Shown piece by piece: positions 52,460-60,870 of a stretch of 64,000 nt of DNA. How positions within the stretch are numbered: position 1 is the first letter of the stretch; each line of letters starts with the position of its first letter. Both the position numbers and the translations under genes were made by a program. This DNA is from Marinobacterium profundum (lineage in GTDB: Bacteria > Pseudomonadota > Gammaproteobacteria > Pseudomonadales > Balneatricaceae), in contig NZ_BCNS01000162.1 of the NCBI RefSeq assembly GCF_001528745.1, positions 20,321 to 84,320 on the forward strand. Direction: 5' to 3'. The notes beneath the pieces were generated by a model. That model searched no databases. It was not told where the DNA came from and saw nothing but the letters and a program-made list of their open reading frames with translations.

Positions 52460-54319
52460 ATGGCGACGAGCAATAAGACTCCAGTCGGAGAAGTAAGACC
52501 CAGCCAGTTGCTCTGGACCTACGGGCCAGGGGCGTTGATCGATCTGCCTAGCCTGTCCGTGGTGACGCTCGGCATCGACCGTTGGGAAAAGGACCGTTGC
52601 CAACCGATCCAGGAAGCCCGGCTGCTGACTGCCGTGCGGAAGGTGCTCGGGGCACAGGTCGAGAACCTGCGGATGCCGCCATTCCAGAAGAGTGAACTCG
52701 TCGATGTCTGGTCGGCAGAGGCCAACATCGGCGTTCCCGTCCGGCCATTCCCGCGCTGGATGCGCTGCGTGAAATGCGGCCTGCTATCCCCCTTCGATGC
52801 CGGACTGTTCGAGATCAAGGAGAACCGCTTCAGGCCCGAGCGAACCCGGTTCGTCCACAAGGGCTGCCGAGGCTCGAAGGGCGACCAACCCGCCAAGGAC
52901 GCCGACGCCGTACCGGCTCGTTTCCTGTTGGCCTGCCGTGATGGTCACCTCGATGACTTTCCTTGGCACTACTTCGTCCACGGCGGCAACAGCTCATGCA
53001 AGGGCACGCTGCGCTTCTTCGAAAGCGGCGCCTCGCTGCAGACGGAAAACCTGTGGGCCAAGTGTGATGCGTGCGGAGCATCGAGGAGCATGGCTCACGC
53101 CTTCGGCAAGGCCGGAAAAGAGAACCTGCCGGCTTGCCGAGGGCGCCATCCGCACCTCGATCACTTCGACAATGAATGTGACGAAGAAGCGCGTGCGGTT
53201 CTATTGGGCGCCACTAATAGCTGGTTTCCGATCACGCTCTCGGCGCTCGCGATTCCGCAGGCGAAGGACCCGCTCAGTCAGCTGATCAAGGATGGCTGGG
53301 AGTTCTTCGAAGAGCTGGAATCCGAAGCCGAAGTGGCGGTGGCGGTGAAGACACTGAAGAAGACCGGGGCGCTGCCAGGGATCGATAAATACCCCGCTTC
53401 GTCCATCTGGTCGGGCATTGAAGCGCACCGCACCGGTGGCGAACAGGAGGTCGTGGGGGAGGCTGACATCAAGGGTCCTGAGTGGGACGTGCTGACAGAG
53501 GCCAATCCACCCACGGACTACCCGCACTTCATGAGCAAGAAGGTCGGTACGCCGCCGGGCTTCGCGAAGCACATCAGCAGAGTGCTGCTTCTGGAGCGCC
53601 TGCGCGAGGTCAATGCCTTGCTGGGCTTCACTCGGGTGGAGGCGCCCGAAGAAACGGGTGACCCGAACGAGCGGCCGCAGATGGCCAACCTCTCGCGAAG
53701 CAAACCGGATTGGGTTCCCGCGAACCAAGTCCATGGCGAAGGCATCTTCATCCAGTTCGACGAACAGGCACTGGTGGCTTGGGAATCCCTGCCTGCCGTC
53801 AAGCAGGCCGACCAGATGCTCCGGGGTGGCCACAGGGGATGGCGCAACTCACGTCATCTCGATCCTGACGAAGGCTACCCCGGCATTCGGTACGCCATGC
53901 TCCACACGCTCTCGCACTTGCTGATTCGTGAGCTGGCGCTGGAGTGCGGCTACAACGCCGCGAGTATCCGCGAGCGAATCTATGCCGACACCTCAGGCGA
54001 GAGTCCGCAGGCCGGCATCCTCATCTACACGGCGGCCGCCGACTCTGACGGGACGCTGGGCGGCCTCGTCGATCTCGGCAAGCCGGAGAACCTCGGGCGC
54101 CTGCTAGAACAAGCCTTGAACCGCTCCAAGATTTGCTCATCGGACCCGCTATGCTCCGAGCACGATCCCGAGAAAGATCGCTCCCTTCATTCTGCGGCCT
54201 GCCACGCTTGTAGCCTAGTGGCCGAGACCTCCTGCGAACGCGGCAATCGTTACTTGGATCGGTCACTGCTGGTGCCGACTTTAGAACGTGTCGATGCGGC
54301 TTTCTTCAAGGGCTTGTGA
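52460..54319 (+). CDS. drmB: DrmB-like DUF1998 protein of DISARM
   Basis: This 619-residue protein carries the C-terminal DUF1998 domain: YAMLHTLSHLLIRELALECG, YNAASIRERIYA, GILIYTAAADSDGTLGGLVD, then cysteine motifs SDPLCSEHDP and SAACHACSLVAETSCERGNR. A zinc-like CVKCGLLSPF lies near residue 97. DrmB activates DrmA in the core complex. ATG 52460 is preferred, with gagg upstream; an in-frame TTG at 52454 overlaps drmA. Confidence 0.9.
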   Translation: MATSNKTPVGEVRPSQLLWTYGPGALIDLPSLSVVTLGIDRWEKDRCQPIQEARLLTAVRKVLGAQVENLRMPPFQKSELVDVWSAEANIGVPVRPFPRWMRCVKCGLLSPFDAGLFEIKENRFRPERTRFVHKGCRGSKGDQPAKDADAVPARFLLACRDGHLDDFPWHYFVHGGNSSCKGTLRFFESGASLQTENLWAKCDACGASRSMAHAFGKAGKENLPACRGRHPHLDHFDNECDEEARAVLLGATNSWFPITLSALAIPQAKDPLSQLIKDGWEFFEELESEAEVAVAVKTLKKTGALPGIDKYPASSIWSGIEAHRTGGEQEVVGEADIKGPEWDVLTEANPPTDYPHFMSKKVGTPPGFAKHISRVLLLERLREVNALLGFTRVEAPEETGDPNERPQMANLSRSKPDWVPANQVHGEGIFIQFDEQALVAWESLPAVKQADQMLRGGHRGWRNSRHLDPDEGYPGIRYAMLHTLSHLLIRELALECGYNAASIRERIYADTSGESPQAGILIYTAAADSDGTLGGLVDLGKPENLGRLLEQALNRSKICSSDPLCSEHDPEKDRSLHSAACHACSLVAETSCERGNRYLDRSLLVPTLERVDAAFFKGL

Positions 54320-54320
54320 C

Positions 54321-55082
54321 ATGGAGAAGCTCTTGGACGCCGTCGCAGCCGTGGTCTGTCTGGTCTCTCCCGAGAAGGTTCAGGCCATAGCCACCCGGAT
54401 TCGCCGGACCGATAGCAGCAAAGCAGCCAGCGCGCTGTCGGGCGTGGTCGGCACGCCTGCAGCGGCTGGGGTCGTGGTTCAGCTCGCCGATGCTTGGCGA
54501 ACGACCACTGTCAGCGCCGAGGAACTGGCATCGATGCTGCTTGCTGCTGGTCATGTCTTCACCAAGGCCGCGAACCAGCAATCCACCGAGCTCGTGTGGA
54601 CCGGGCCGACGACGCCGTTCGTCTCGGCTCGCCGAACGGAGCAGGCGCTACTTCAAGTCATCAACGCCGCTGTGCAAACCCTGTTCATCACCAGCTTCGT
54701 GGCCTATGACGTCTCGACTATCGTAAAGGCGCTGAATGCGGCGAGTGAGCGTGGGGTGGCCATCTCCATGCTGCTCGAGTTGTCCCAGGACCACGGCGGC
54801 AGCATTACCTTCGATGCGATAGGCAAGATGAGAACGCTGGTTCCCACCGCGAGACTCTACGCCTGGCGTGACAAGGCCGATCCGTTCGACGACGGGCGCG
54901 TCCACGCCAAAGTCGCCGTAGCCGACGGCAGGATGTGTTTCATCACCAGCGCGAACCTCACTGGGCACGCGATGGAAAAGAACATGGAGGCTGGCGTGCT
55001 CATCTCGGGAGGACACATTCCCAGACTGCTTGAGGACCACTTGCGGTCTTTGGTAGATACCAAATTGGTATCTATGATCTAA
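54321..55082 (+). CDS. drmC: DrmC-like phospholipase D-family protein of DISARM
   Basis: This 253-residue protein has a PLD-type fold with one full HKD motif, VHAKVAVADGRMCFITSANL (about residues 197-216), and a partner region around TLFITSFVAYDV. The PLD family includes nucleases. In DISARM, DrmC is not needed for protection against all phages. It starts one base after drmB stops and is the last gene of the operon. An upstream in-frame start at 54288 lies inside drmB. Confidence 0.88.
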   Translation: MEKLLDAVAAVVCLVSPEKVQAIATRIRRTDSSKAASALSGVVGTPAAAGVVVQLADAWRTTTVSAEELASMLLAAGHVFTKAANQQSTELVWTGPTTPFVSARRTEQALLQVINAAVQTLFITSFVAYDVSTIVKALNAASERGVAISMLLELSQDHGGSITFDAIGKMRTLVPTARLYAWRDKADPFDDGRVHAKVAVADGRMCFITSANLTGHAMEKNMEAGVLISGGHIPRLLEDHLRSLVDTKLVSMI

Positions 55083-55120
55083 CCGGGATGTCTCAATACG
55101 GACGCGGGTTCAGTTCCCAA

Positions 55121-55237
55121 ATGAGAATCGAACTGGCGGCCGACCTGAGGCGCCTGGCTGATGCCGACAGCAGGTGGGGACTGATTGTATATTTCGGCTC
55201 TACTACCAGAGCACTACTATTTGAAGAGGCTGAATGA
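55121..55237 (+). CDS. Possible small ORF or gene fragment (38 residues)
   Basis: The frame encodes MRIELAADLRRLADADSRWG followed by LIVYFGSTTRALLFEEAE. Codon use is like the GC-rich genes before it, but no ribosome site is clear. It may be the end of a lost gene at the border between the DISARM operon and the AT-rich region. Nothing else is seen in 55083-55300. Confidence 0.25.
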   Translation: MRIELAADLRRLADADSRWGLIVYFGSTTRALLFEEAE

Positions 55238-55300
55238 TAAATTTGATTGCACCAAAAAATACTTTTTTGGTATTGAGCATTATTTAAATTGGAGATTAAT

Positions 55301-55672
55301 ATGGATTTAGATGAGTTCATTACTTCTGTATTAGTGAAAGTTGTTTCTGGTATTCGGGAAGCCCAACAGGTTGATAGCGTAGGAGCTTTTATAGTCCCAA
55401 GCGGTGATGGAGGGCACAAATATCCTGTAAATGCCCGCGTTTCTAGCAGCGCCCAATTGAAGTCCACAATCATCGACTTTGATGTCGCAGTAACAGTTGA
55501 GTCTAGTGATAAAAGTACTGGAAAAGGTGGTATAAAAGTTGCTGGCATTGGCGGAAATATAGAAGGCGAATCAGTAACAAAGGACATAAGGGTTAGTCGT
55601 ATTCAGTTTGGAGTTCCAATTCTGTTACCTGAGAGTCAGAAAAACTGGTTTGACGAACTCAAGGATAAATAG
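55301..55672 (+). CDS. Hypothetical AT-rich gene, 123 residues
   Basis: This protein starts MDLDEFITSVLVKVVSGIRE and contains FDVAVTVESSDKSTGKGGIK, IKVAGIGGNIEG and RIQFGVPILLPESQ. The pattern (amphipathic helix, then strands with a glycine-rich GIKV) is faintly like the small trypsin-co-occurring proteins of conflict systems. That similarity is weak. The ATG at 55301 follows ttggagattaat, a leader shared with the next gene. Base composition is much more AT-rich than the DISARM genes, so it came from another source. Confidence 0.45.
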   Translation: MDLDEFITSVLVKVVSGIREAQQVDSVGAFIVPSGDGGHKYPVNARVSSSAQLKSTIIDFDVAVTVESSDKSTGKGGIKVAGIGGNIEGESVTKDIRVSRIQFGVPILLPESQKNWFDELKDK

Positions 55673-55803
55673 CATAAAATAATGATTGGTCAATGATATA
55701 GGTATGCTTGGGTTTTATTTTGTGTATTTTACAGTCGCATCAAGCGGAGATATTTAAACATTAATCCAGCAAATAAACTTAATTATTAAATTGGAGATTT
55801 GCA

Positions 55804-56334
55804 ATGAGTATTTTGCACTATCACCCTTCAATTAGGATGGTTGACATAAAATATAGGGTTGCTTTTCATGAGATAGGACACTTGATAATGTTAAATCAAT
55901 GGAAGCCCAATGAGAGATTTACTGCCACTATTTTTATAAGAAACACTTGGTGCGGAAAAATAAAACCTAAACCAAATTATGGACACTCTTTAAATGCCTC
56001 AAAGGTAATGGTGGCTGGAATCACAGCGGAGCATTTACATATGAATATTGATTGGCGTGGTGTACGCCAAGTATTTGAGGATGATAAAGAAGCTTTTGGT
56101 GAGGACTTCAAGAATTATGTTAATAGCTTAAGCTTTACGAAAAGTGAGAGGATGAAGATTTCGGATGAGATAATGCGCGATCCATATGGATTTCTTGAAG
56201 AAGATATTCTAACAGAATATGGTTTTTTTAAATATATATATGATGAATGCAGTAAAGCATTTCATCAATATGGCGTGCACAGAATGCACAGACTAGCTAA
56301 AAAACTTTATTTGAAAAAATCGGTAACTATTTGA
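55804..56334 (+). CDS. Hypothetical HExxH-motif protein, 176 residues
   Basis: This protein starts MSILHYHPSIRMVDIKYRVA and has FHEIGHLIM near residue 20-30, a zinc-protease-type HExxH motif. A long helical part follows (FEDDKEAFGEDFKNYVNSLS). The N-terminal position of the HExxH is like the protease domain of FtsH-type peptidases, but no ATPase part is present. The function is unknown. Its leader ttggagatttgca matches that of the gene at 55301, so the two may be co-regulated. It is very AT-rich. Confidence 0.5.
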   Translation: MSILHYHPSIRMVDIKYRVAFHEIGHLIMLNQWKPNERFTATIFIRNTWCGKIKPKPNYGHSLNASKVMVAGITAEHLHMNIDWRGVRQVFEDDKEAFGEDFKNYVNSLSFTKSERMKISDEIMRDPYGFLEEDILTEYGFFKYIYDECSKAFHQYGVHRMHRLAKKLYLKKSVTI

Positions 56335-56616
56335 ATGAAATTGTCGGGGTTTTGATGGGTTGAATTACTAACGAATAAGTATCTATCGCCTACTAATTTT
56401 GTGGCGCCAGCTGTTGAGTATGCTCTCGTGAGAAGGAACGCTCTGCCCCATTCACAAAAATTCCTCCGTCGTTACGTCCTACGCTGGCATTGATGGTGAA
56501 GCTGGTAATCAAGGTCGTTCGGTTCGGCCAACTCCTTTCCCCCCAGTTCAGGAAAGCCAGCGGGGTGTTGTGGGTCGGCTTAACACACTATACTTTTCGA
56601 ATTCTGCGTTCACGCC
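56335..56616. other. Non-coding debris before the Tn3-type remnant
   Basis: No gene is seen. The base composition changes back from AT-rich to mixed near 56400, so a recombination point probably lies here. Confidence 0.35.
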
Positions 56617-56672
56617 AAGTAGTGCTATCGCCTTCCCCTGACATTTCGTGCAGTCGCCTTCTGAAAACGACA
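56617..56672. mobile_element. Tn3-type right-end remnant
   Basis: The sequence agtagtgctatcgcctt...gtgcagtcgccttctgaaaacgaca is closely like the right 50 bases of the miniature elements at 35303 and 35589. Its end (complement TGTCGTTTTCAGAAGGCGAC) is at 56672. With the ends at 35303/35589 it brackets the DISARM island in inverted orientation. Confidence 0.6.
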
Positions 56673-56899
56673 GCATACTTCAGACCTCGGTCTGGTTTTC
56701 TGACGTAGCTGCGGCCCGGGCGTATCGCCTCGATACTCTGCTTCATCAGCCGAATCAGCCGTTCGAGCAAGCCGCCCACATCGGCCACCGTGAAGAGCCT
56801 GACGATCTGGTGTTTTCAGCGCGGGTGAAATTGACCTTGCAGCGCCGTTCCCGGTGGGCTGTCTGTTGATCGACTAAGCGCCCAGCCGCCATCACCAGC

Positions 56900-57033
56900 A
56901 GGCCGATCAGCATCCGTATGATAATCATCTCAATGGCCGCTTGCAGAAGCGATGGCGAGACCGACTTGTCATCCTGGAGCTACTGCCTGACATTCGCCAA
57001 AATGGCGTCGACATCCATGTTGCTGATCTTCAT
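56900..57033 (-). pseudogene. IS66-type transposase N-terminal fragment
   Basis: From ATG 57033 the minus strand reads MKISNMDVDAILANVRQ, then TAG, then in the same frame LQDDKSVSPSLLQAAIEMII. This matches the N-terminus of IS66 family TnpC proteins. The reading is lost after about residue 45, and no insertion-sequence end is seen. It is a decayed remnant. The rest of 56673-57292 shows no gene. Confidence 0.5.
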
Positions 57034-57292
57034 AAACTTGGGTTCCGTTGCGCATGATGGCCTATTATTGCACGACTTTTTCAGGCCGAATTTTTCCTCT
57101 TGATCGTAGTTCTTAGCAACTTTACCGTTGCCACCTTGGGGATGTGCGGCGTCGCAAGGCGGCTCAGACAGGATGACAGGGGCTCTGAGCTTGCATTTGT
57201 GGCGGTGCGCCGGGGTAGCCGGATTTTCAGAAATTTGGGTAAAACCATGTCAAGTACTTTTTGAAAAATATTGATTTGAATAGCTACTATTT

Positions 57293-58267
57293 TTAATCTA
57301 ATTTGCAGTTTTTAACCTCGTCTATTTTTTCTATCATATCCCTCATGATTGACTGGAATCTATTGAGGTCATTTATTGTTACATTATTTATAAAATCTCC
57401 TTTGAATCGATCGTTAAGAATTCGATCAATTTTTTCTAGATGATATTCTATTTTTTCTGTGTGTCGTATAATCTTCGGTGCTGCTGGGGTGGTAATGCTA
57501 GTATTTTCTGTGCTTTTATAGTCAGGAAGACCATGAAGACTTTTACTTAATGTTCTGCGTATTGTTTTCCAGTTTTTATTTGTTCCTCTAAAGGTTATTT
57601 TGTTTTCGGTAAGACTCCAGTCTGTTGAGTCCTTAACCAAGTCTGAAAAGCATTTATATACAGGTGAAGAAAATGTTTCCTGATAGGTGCGATAAAGCCT
57701 TGATAAAATAGTACCGAAGGATGAGGTTGGTTTTTGATTGTAGGCATCGATTGCTCTAATTGCCGCCTCGGTGGCGGATGCTGCACTTTTCGCACTTACC
57801 AATTTTTCCAACTCACGCCATAGTTTTTCCGGGGTGAGTTCATTCGCCTCATAGTGGCTTTCTTTTCCTGGTTCTTTTGGTTGTTGTATAGGATAGTTTG
57901 GTATTCCTGACTTTAACTCAACAAAACGACGTAAACCGACCTCGTATAGCTTCGGCTTAATATATGACCAGTTCTCTTTAAATAAAACAGCTAGCCTTCC
58001 ATACTGACTTCTAGGATTGTTGAAATTTCTTGGCTTAGTCTTATTTTTTTGTTCTGATAATGACCAACCGGTAGAGCAGTCAACAACAGATTTATAAAGC
58101 TTGGCTAGTTCGGGTTTTGTTTTCCATATGCTGTTATAGTACTTCTGTAATCTTGATCCAATGTAGTTTTGAGAATCCCAGTAATAATCTATATTTTTGA
58201 TTAGTTTTTCAGTTATTTCTCTGTCGTCTAAGTGATTTGATTCCGATTGGTGGCTATTTTCGATCAT
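57293..58267 (-). CDS. Hypothetical AT-rich gene, 324 residues
   Basis: This protein begins MIENSHQSESNHLDDREITE. It has two diverged internal units: KLYKSVVDCSTGWSLSEQKN (residues about 55-75) and KCFSDLVKDSTDWSLTENKI (about 210-230), each followed by a basic stretch and a WK/R-rich segment. The C-terminal part is helical (YHLEKIDRILNDRFKGDFIN). I do not recognise the family. Being very AT-rich and flanked on both sides by Tn3-type end fragments, it looks like recently acquired cargo. Confidence 0.5.
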   Translation of the reverse strand: MIENSHQSESNHLDDREITEKLIKNIDYYWDSQNYIGSRLQKYYNSIWKTKPELAKLYKSVVDCSTGWSLSEQKNKTKPRNFNNPRSQYGRLAVLFKENWSYIKPKLYEVGLRRFVELKSGIPNYPIQQPKEPGKESHYEANELTPEKLWRELEKLVSAKSAASATEAAIRAIDAYNQKPTSSFGTILSRLYRTYQETFSSPVYKCFSDLVKDSTDWSLTENKITFRGTNKNWKTIRRTLSKSLHGLPDYKSTENTSITTPAAPKIIRHTEKIEYHLEKIDRILNDRFKGDFINNVTINDLNRFQSIMRDMIEKIDEVKNCKLD

Positions 58268-58389
58268 ACTATTTGGACCTCTTTAATTCTTGCATTTTAA
58301 AGTAATAGAGAACTTATGGCAAAAGCCGTTCAGTGGATCTCTGCTCCGACCATGTTAGCGGACAATAGCATCTTCCACCAAGCCGCACT

Positions 58390-58432
58390 CATAGTGGTAT
58401 CGGCTTCTGACTTTTCGTGCAGTCGCCTTCTG
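58390..58432. mobile_element. Second Tn3-type right-end remnant
   Basis: The sequence atagtggtatcggcttctgac...gtgcagtcgccttctg resembles the right end of the miniature elements but breaks off at 58432 before the last nine bases (ttacgacc instead of aaaacgaca). Confidence 0.5.
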
Positions 58433-58481
58433 TTACGACCGCTGGGACCGCAACTATCCTGTTAGTTTAGGGTATACATTT

Positions 58482-58569
58482 AATGATACGTCATTGTGCT
58501 TGCTTTTTGTATTTAGTGGCACGGTCAAAATGATACGGCATAATAAGAGCGCCCAAACTGATACAGGTG
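58482..58569. promoter_or_regulatory. Probable binding sites of the downstream serine recombinase
   Basis: Related 13-mers AATGATACGTCAT (58482-58494), AATGATACGGCAT (58529-58541) and ACTGATACAGGTG (58557-58569) lie in front of the recombinase gene. The first two differ by one base. Such repeated half-sites suggest a res-like control and recombination site. Confidence 0.5.
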
Positions 58570-58573
58570 TCCT

Positions 58574-59203
58574 ATGTTCGTGCGTTCCTATCTACGAGCA
58601 TCGACAGATGACCAAGATGCTCAGCGTGCTCGCCAGCAGCTCGAGCGCTTCGCCGGCGAGCATGATCGTGTGATTGCTTCCGCCTACATCGAAAATGCCA
58701 GCGGCGCACATCCCGACCGTCCTGAGTTGCTGCGCCTGCTCGCCGATGCCCGCCCGGGCGACGTGATGCTGCTGGAGAGTATCGATCGCCTGACGCGCCT
58801 GCCTGAAACGGAATGGCGGGCGTTGAAAGCAGCGATCGATGCCAAAGGGCTGCGCCTAGTGGCCCTGGACCTCCCAACCAGTCACCAGGGGATGCAAGAC
58901 ACGGCCGGGGACGAGTTCACCTCACGAATGCTGGCGGCCGTCAACGGCATGATGATTGAAATGATGGCCGCTATCGCCCGTAAGGACTATGAGCAGCGCC
59001 GTGAGCGCCAGGCGCAGGGGATCGCGAAGGCGAAGGCAGATGGGCTCTACCGGGGGCGGCCGGTCGATAAGGATCTACACTGCCGGGTACGCGAACTTCT
59101 GGATGCGGGGTTAGGAATTAGGGCGGCTGCCCGGCATGCTCAGTGCTCGACCACGACGGTTCTGAAAATCCGCGATAGCATGACTCCGCCGTCTGAGGCG
59201 TGA
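58574..59203 (+). CDS. Serine recombinase (resolvase/invertase family)
   Basis: This 209-residue recombinase has a catalytic domain (MFVRSYLRASTDDQDAQRAR with Ser in RAST; then LLESIDRLTRLPETEWRALK) and the long E helix (MLAAVNGMMIEMMAAIARKD, then YEQRRERQAQGIAKAKADGL, YRGRP). A C-terminal helix-turn-helix follows (LGIRAAARHAQCSTTTVLKI). It is complete. Its own sites probably lie at 58482-58569. The neighbouring toxin-antitoxin pair is a common passenger of Tn3-like transposons. Confidence 0.85.
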   Translation: MFVRSYLRASTDDQDAQRARQQLERFAGEHDRVIASAYIENASGAHPDRPELLRLLADARPGDVMLLESIDRLTRLPETEWRALKAAIDAKGLRLVALDLPTSHQGMQDTAGDEFTSRMLAAVNGMMIEMMAAIARKDYEQRRERQAQGIAKAKADGLYRGRPVDKDLHCRVRELLDAGLGIRAAARHAQCSTTTVLKIRDSMTPPSEA

Positions 59204-59363
59204 TAGGTCACAAGCGATTCTCACCGCGTCACCGGCTCCATTTGTGGACGGTTTTGCCTTCCAGGCCTTAGCCGGCATGGCTTGTTTTCCTAAAGAGGGT
59301 TGGTGAGCCTTGGATTGTGAAGCCGTCGTGCCCGGTCGGCCCTGCCTGGCCATAATCGGGGTT

Positions 59364-59786
59364 ATGCAACAATATCATCAGGTGATATACTTGGAACAGA
59401 AGGCGGAGCTTGACCACGGGATTGATAATTTGTTGGACCTCGATGGTGAAATCATGGAGGTCGATGATGCCCTTGAGTACCACGTGGAGTTCGATGTGAA
59501 GCGCGTCGAGCCCACTGATGGCCGGCCGCATGGCATTAAGTACTCACTGACACTCCACGACAAGTGGGGAACGCGCCTGTTGGGGTTTGATAACGCTCAC
59601 CCTGTTCAGGAGGACAAGGTTGGCTTCGCTCGGCACCGGACCCTGACGAAGTTTGACCATAAGCATAAGTTCAAAGATGTGGCGGTGATCATTCCCTACG
59701 AGTACGAAACCGCCGAAAAGCTCTTAACTGACTTCTGGGCCTACGTGGATGAGGCAGTTGAGCTGGATAGTAAGAGGAACAAGTGA
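59364..59786 (+). CDS. TumE-like toxin
   Basis: This 140-residue protein starts MQQYHQVIYLEQKAELDHGI. It shows the TumE (DUF6516) pattern: GIKYSLTLHDKWGTRLLGFD, NAHP, HRTLTKFDHKHKFKDVAVII and the ending AEKLLTDFWAYVDEAVEL. The ATG at 59364 is chosen because it starts the conserved part; the in-frame start at 59310 has no support. It overlaps the HTH gene by one base, as expected for this toxin-antitoxin type. Confidence 0.75.
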   Translation: MQQYHQVIYLEQKAELDHGIDNLLDLDGEIMEVDDALEYHVEFDVKRVEPTDGRPHGIKYSLTLHDKWGTRLLGFDNAHPVQEDKVGFARHRTLTKFDHKHKFKDVAVIIPYEYETAEKLLTDFWAYVDEAVELDSKRNK

Positions 59787-60148
59787 TGAAGAAGCTGGTA
59801 ATCGGAGTGGCGTCCAAAGCTTTCATACGCCAGCGCACCATCGATATTGCTGCCGGCAGAATCAAGCCGAAAGACACCGACCCCAAGGTTTGGGTGAACT
59901 CTATGGAGTCCGTTGGTCGCTTGCTGAACGCTGACAATCTCTCGATGATCGAGACGATCCGGAAACAGCACCCGGCAACGATTTCGGACCTGGCAAAGCT
60001 TATGAAGCGCGAGCAGAGCAATGTGTCCAGGACGCTCAAGCGAATGGTCGAGTTCCACATAGTGGAGTTCGAAGAGGCGCACGGCAAGAAAACGCCGGTC
60101 GTCACCTGGGATGAACTCTCAATCGTTCCAATGAGTGATGCCGCGTGA
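59786..60148 (+). CDS. TumA-like HTH antitoxin
   Basis: This 120-residue protein has a winged helix-turn-helix of MarR-like type (ISDLAKLMKREQSNVSRTLK, then MVEFHIVEFEEAHGKKTPVV) in its C-terminal half. It pairs with the TumE-like toxin and should neutralise it and repress the operon. The N-terminus (MKKLVIGVASKAFIRQRTID) is like other TumA proteins. A strong terminator follows at 60185. Confidence 0.75.
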   Translation: MKKLVIGVASKAFIRQRTIDIAAGRIKPKDTDPKVWVNSMESVGRLLNADNLSMIETIRKQHPATISDLAKLMKREQSNVSRTLKRMVEFHIVEFEEAHGKKTPVVTWDELSIVPMSDAA

Positions 60149-60184
60149 CATATCTAAGCCGCGTATGGTGAAAGCGGAGAGAGC

Positions 60185-60220
60185 AACAACAAAGCCGCCA
60201 AATTAGGCGGCTTTGTTGTT
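60185..60220. terminator. Strong bidirectional terminator
   Basis: A perfect 15-base stem (aacaacaaagccgcc / ggcggctttgttgtt) with a six-base loop aaatta closes the toxin-antitoxin operon. Confidence 0.8.
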
Positions 60221-60314
60221 TCCAGAGCCAATCCAGATAATGATAAAAGTTAAAATTACCAATTGACAAGTATGTTATAATATGGTAGTCAAAACCAACG
60301 TAGGCATATTTTCA

Positions 60315-60566
60315 ATGACTTATCGATTTTCCGACTACTCCATACTGAGCTTTCAAAACCGAGATCTGCCGTTAATTGAACACACCGTTCTGGGTTCGTC
60401 GCTCGATGAAGTGCTGAAGGAGGAGCGCGGGCGTTTGTTTGCCCGCCACACCTATTTCGGCGCGACCGAATACGTTGAATGGTATGAGCTGGGCAAGGTC
60501 GGCGACGTGCACAATATCACGCTTATCCCTTTCCCTGATGTCCTGGATCGCGAGCGCCTGAACTGA
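60315..60566 (+). CDS. Hypothetical protein (83 residues)
   Basis: This protein starts MTYRFSDYSILSFQNRDLPL and ends PFPDVLDRERLN. It has no signal or membrane segment. An in-frame ATG at 60282 is a possible earlier start, but neither start has a convincing ribosome site. I do not recognise the family. A TTGACA and a TATAAT lie upstream but only seven bases apart, so the promoter is unclear. Confidence 0.4.
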   Translation: MTYRFSDYSILSFQNRDLPLIEHTVLGSSLDEVLKEERGRLFARHTYFGATEYVEWYELGKVGDVHNITLIPFPDVLDRERLN

Positions 60567-60802
60567 CCATAATCGGAGTGTTGTTAAATCGAGACGCCCA
60601 GGGCGAATGTGATGTTTTGTCAGGGTTTGGGGCGTCGGAGATGAAGAATCCAGTACGTTTCATGTAAGCAAATGGCTCACGAAAGGTTGGCACAAGGGCG
60701 CTGAAAGCCCCGCAGACCGGGCATTCTTAGCCCTTGCTTGTAGTAAGTTTACATGCCGGCGGCGCAAGATTTTTTGGTGCTACTTACTGATGTAGGGAAA
60801 TA

Positions 60803-60870
60803 AAAAAGGCCCTCCAGCACCAACTGGAAGACCTTCTTAGAATCCGTTCAGCTCCGTAACCGTATAGGGC
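60803..60870 (-). ncRNA. Candidate small RNA, copy 1
   Basis: On the minus strand the 3' end is a hairpin (outer aaggtcttccag / ctggagggcctt) followed by ttttttattt, an intrinsic terminator. The part before it, acggagctgaacggattct, resembles the same segment of copy 2 (acggaacttagcggacttcc). No promoter could be placed with confidence. Confidence 0.45.

Noticed and set aside
60263..60281. TTGACA and TATAAT upstream of the gene at 60315
   Set aside because: They are only seven bases apart, too close for a sigma-70 promoter.
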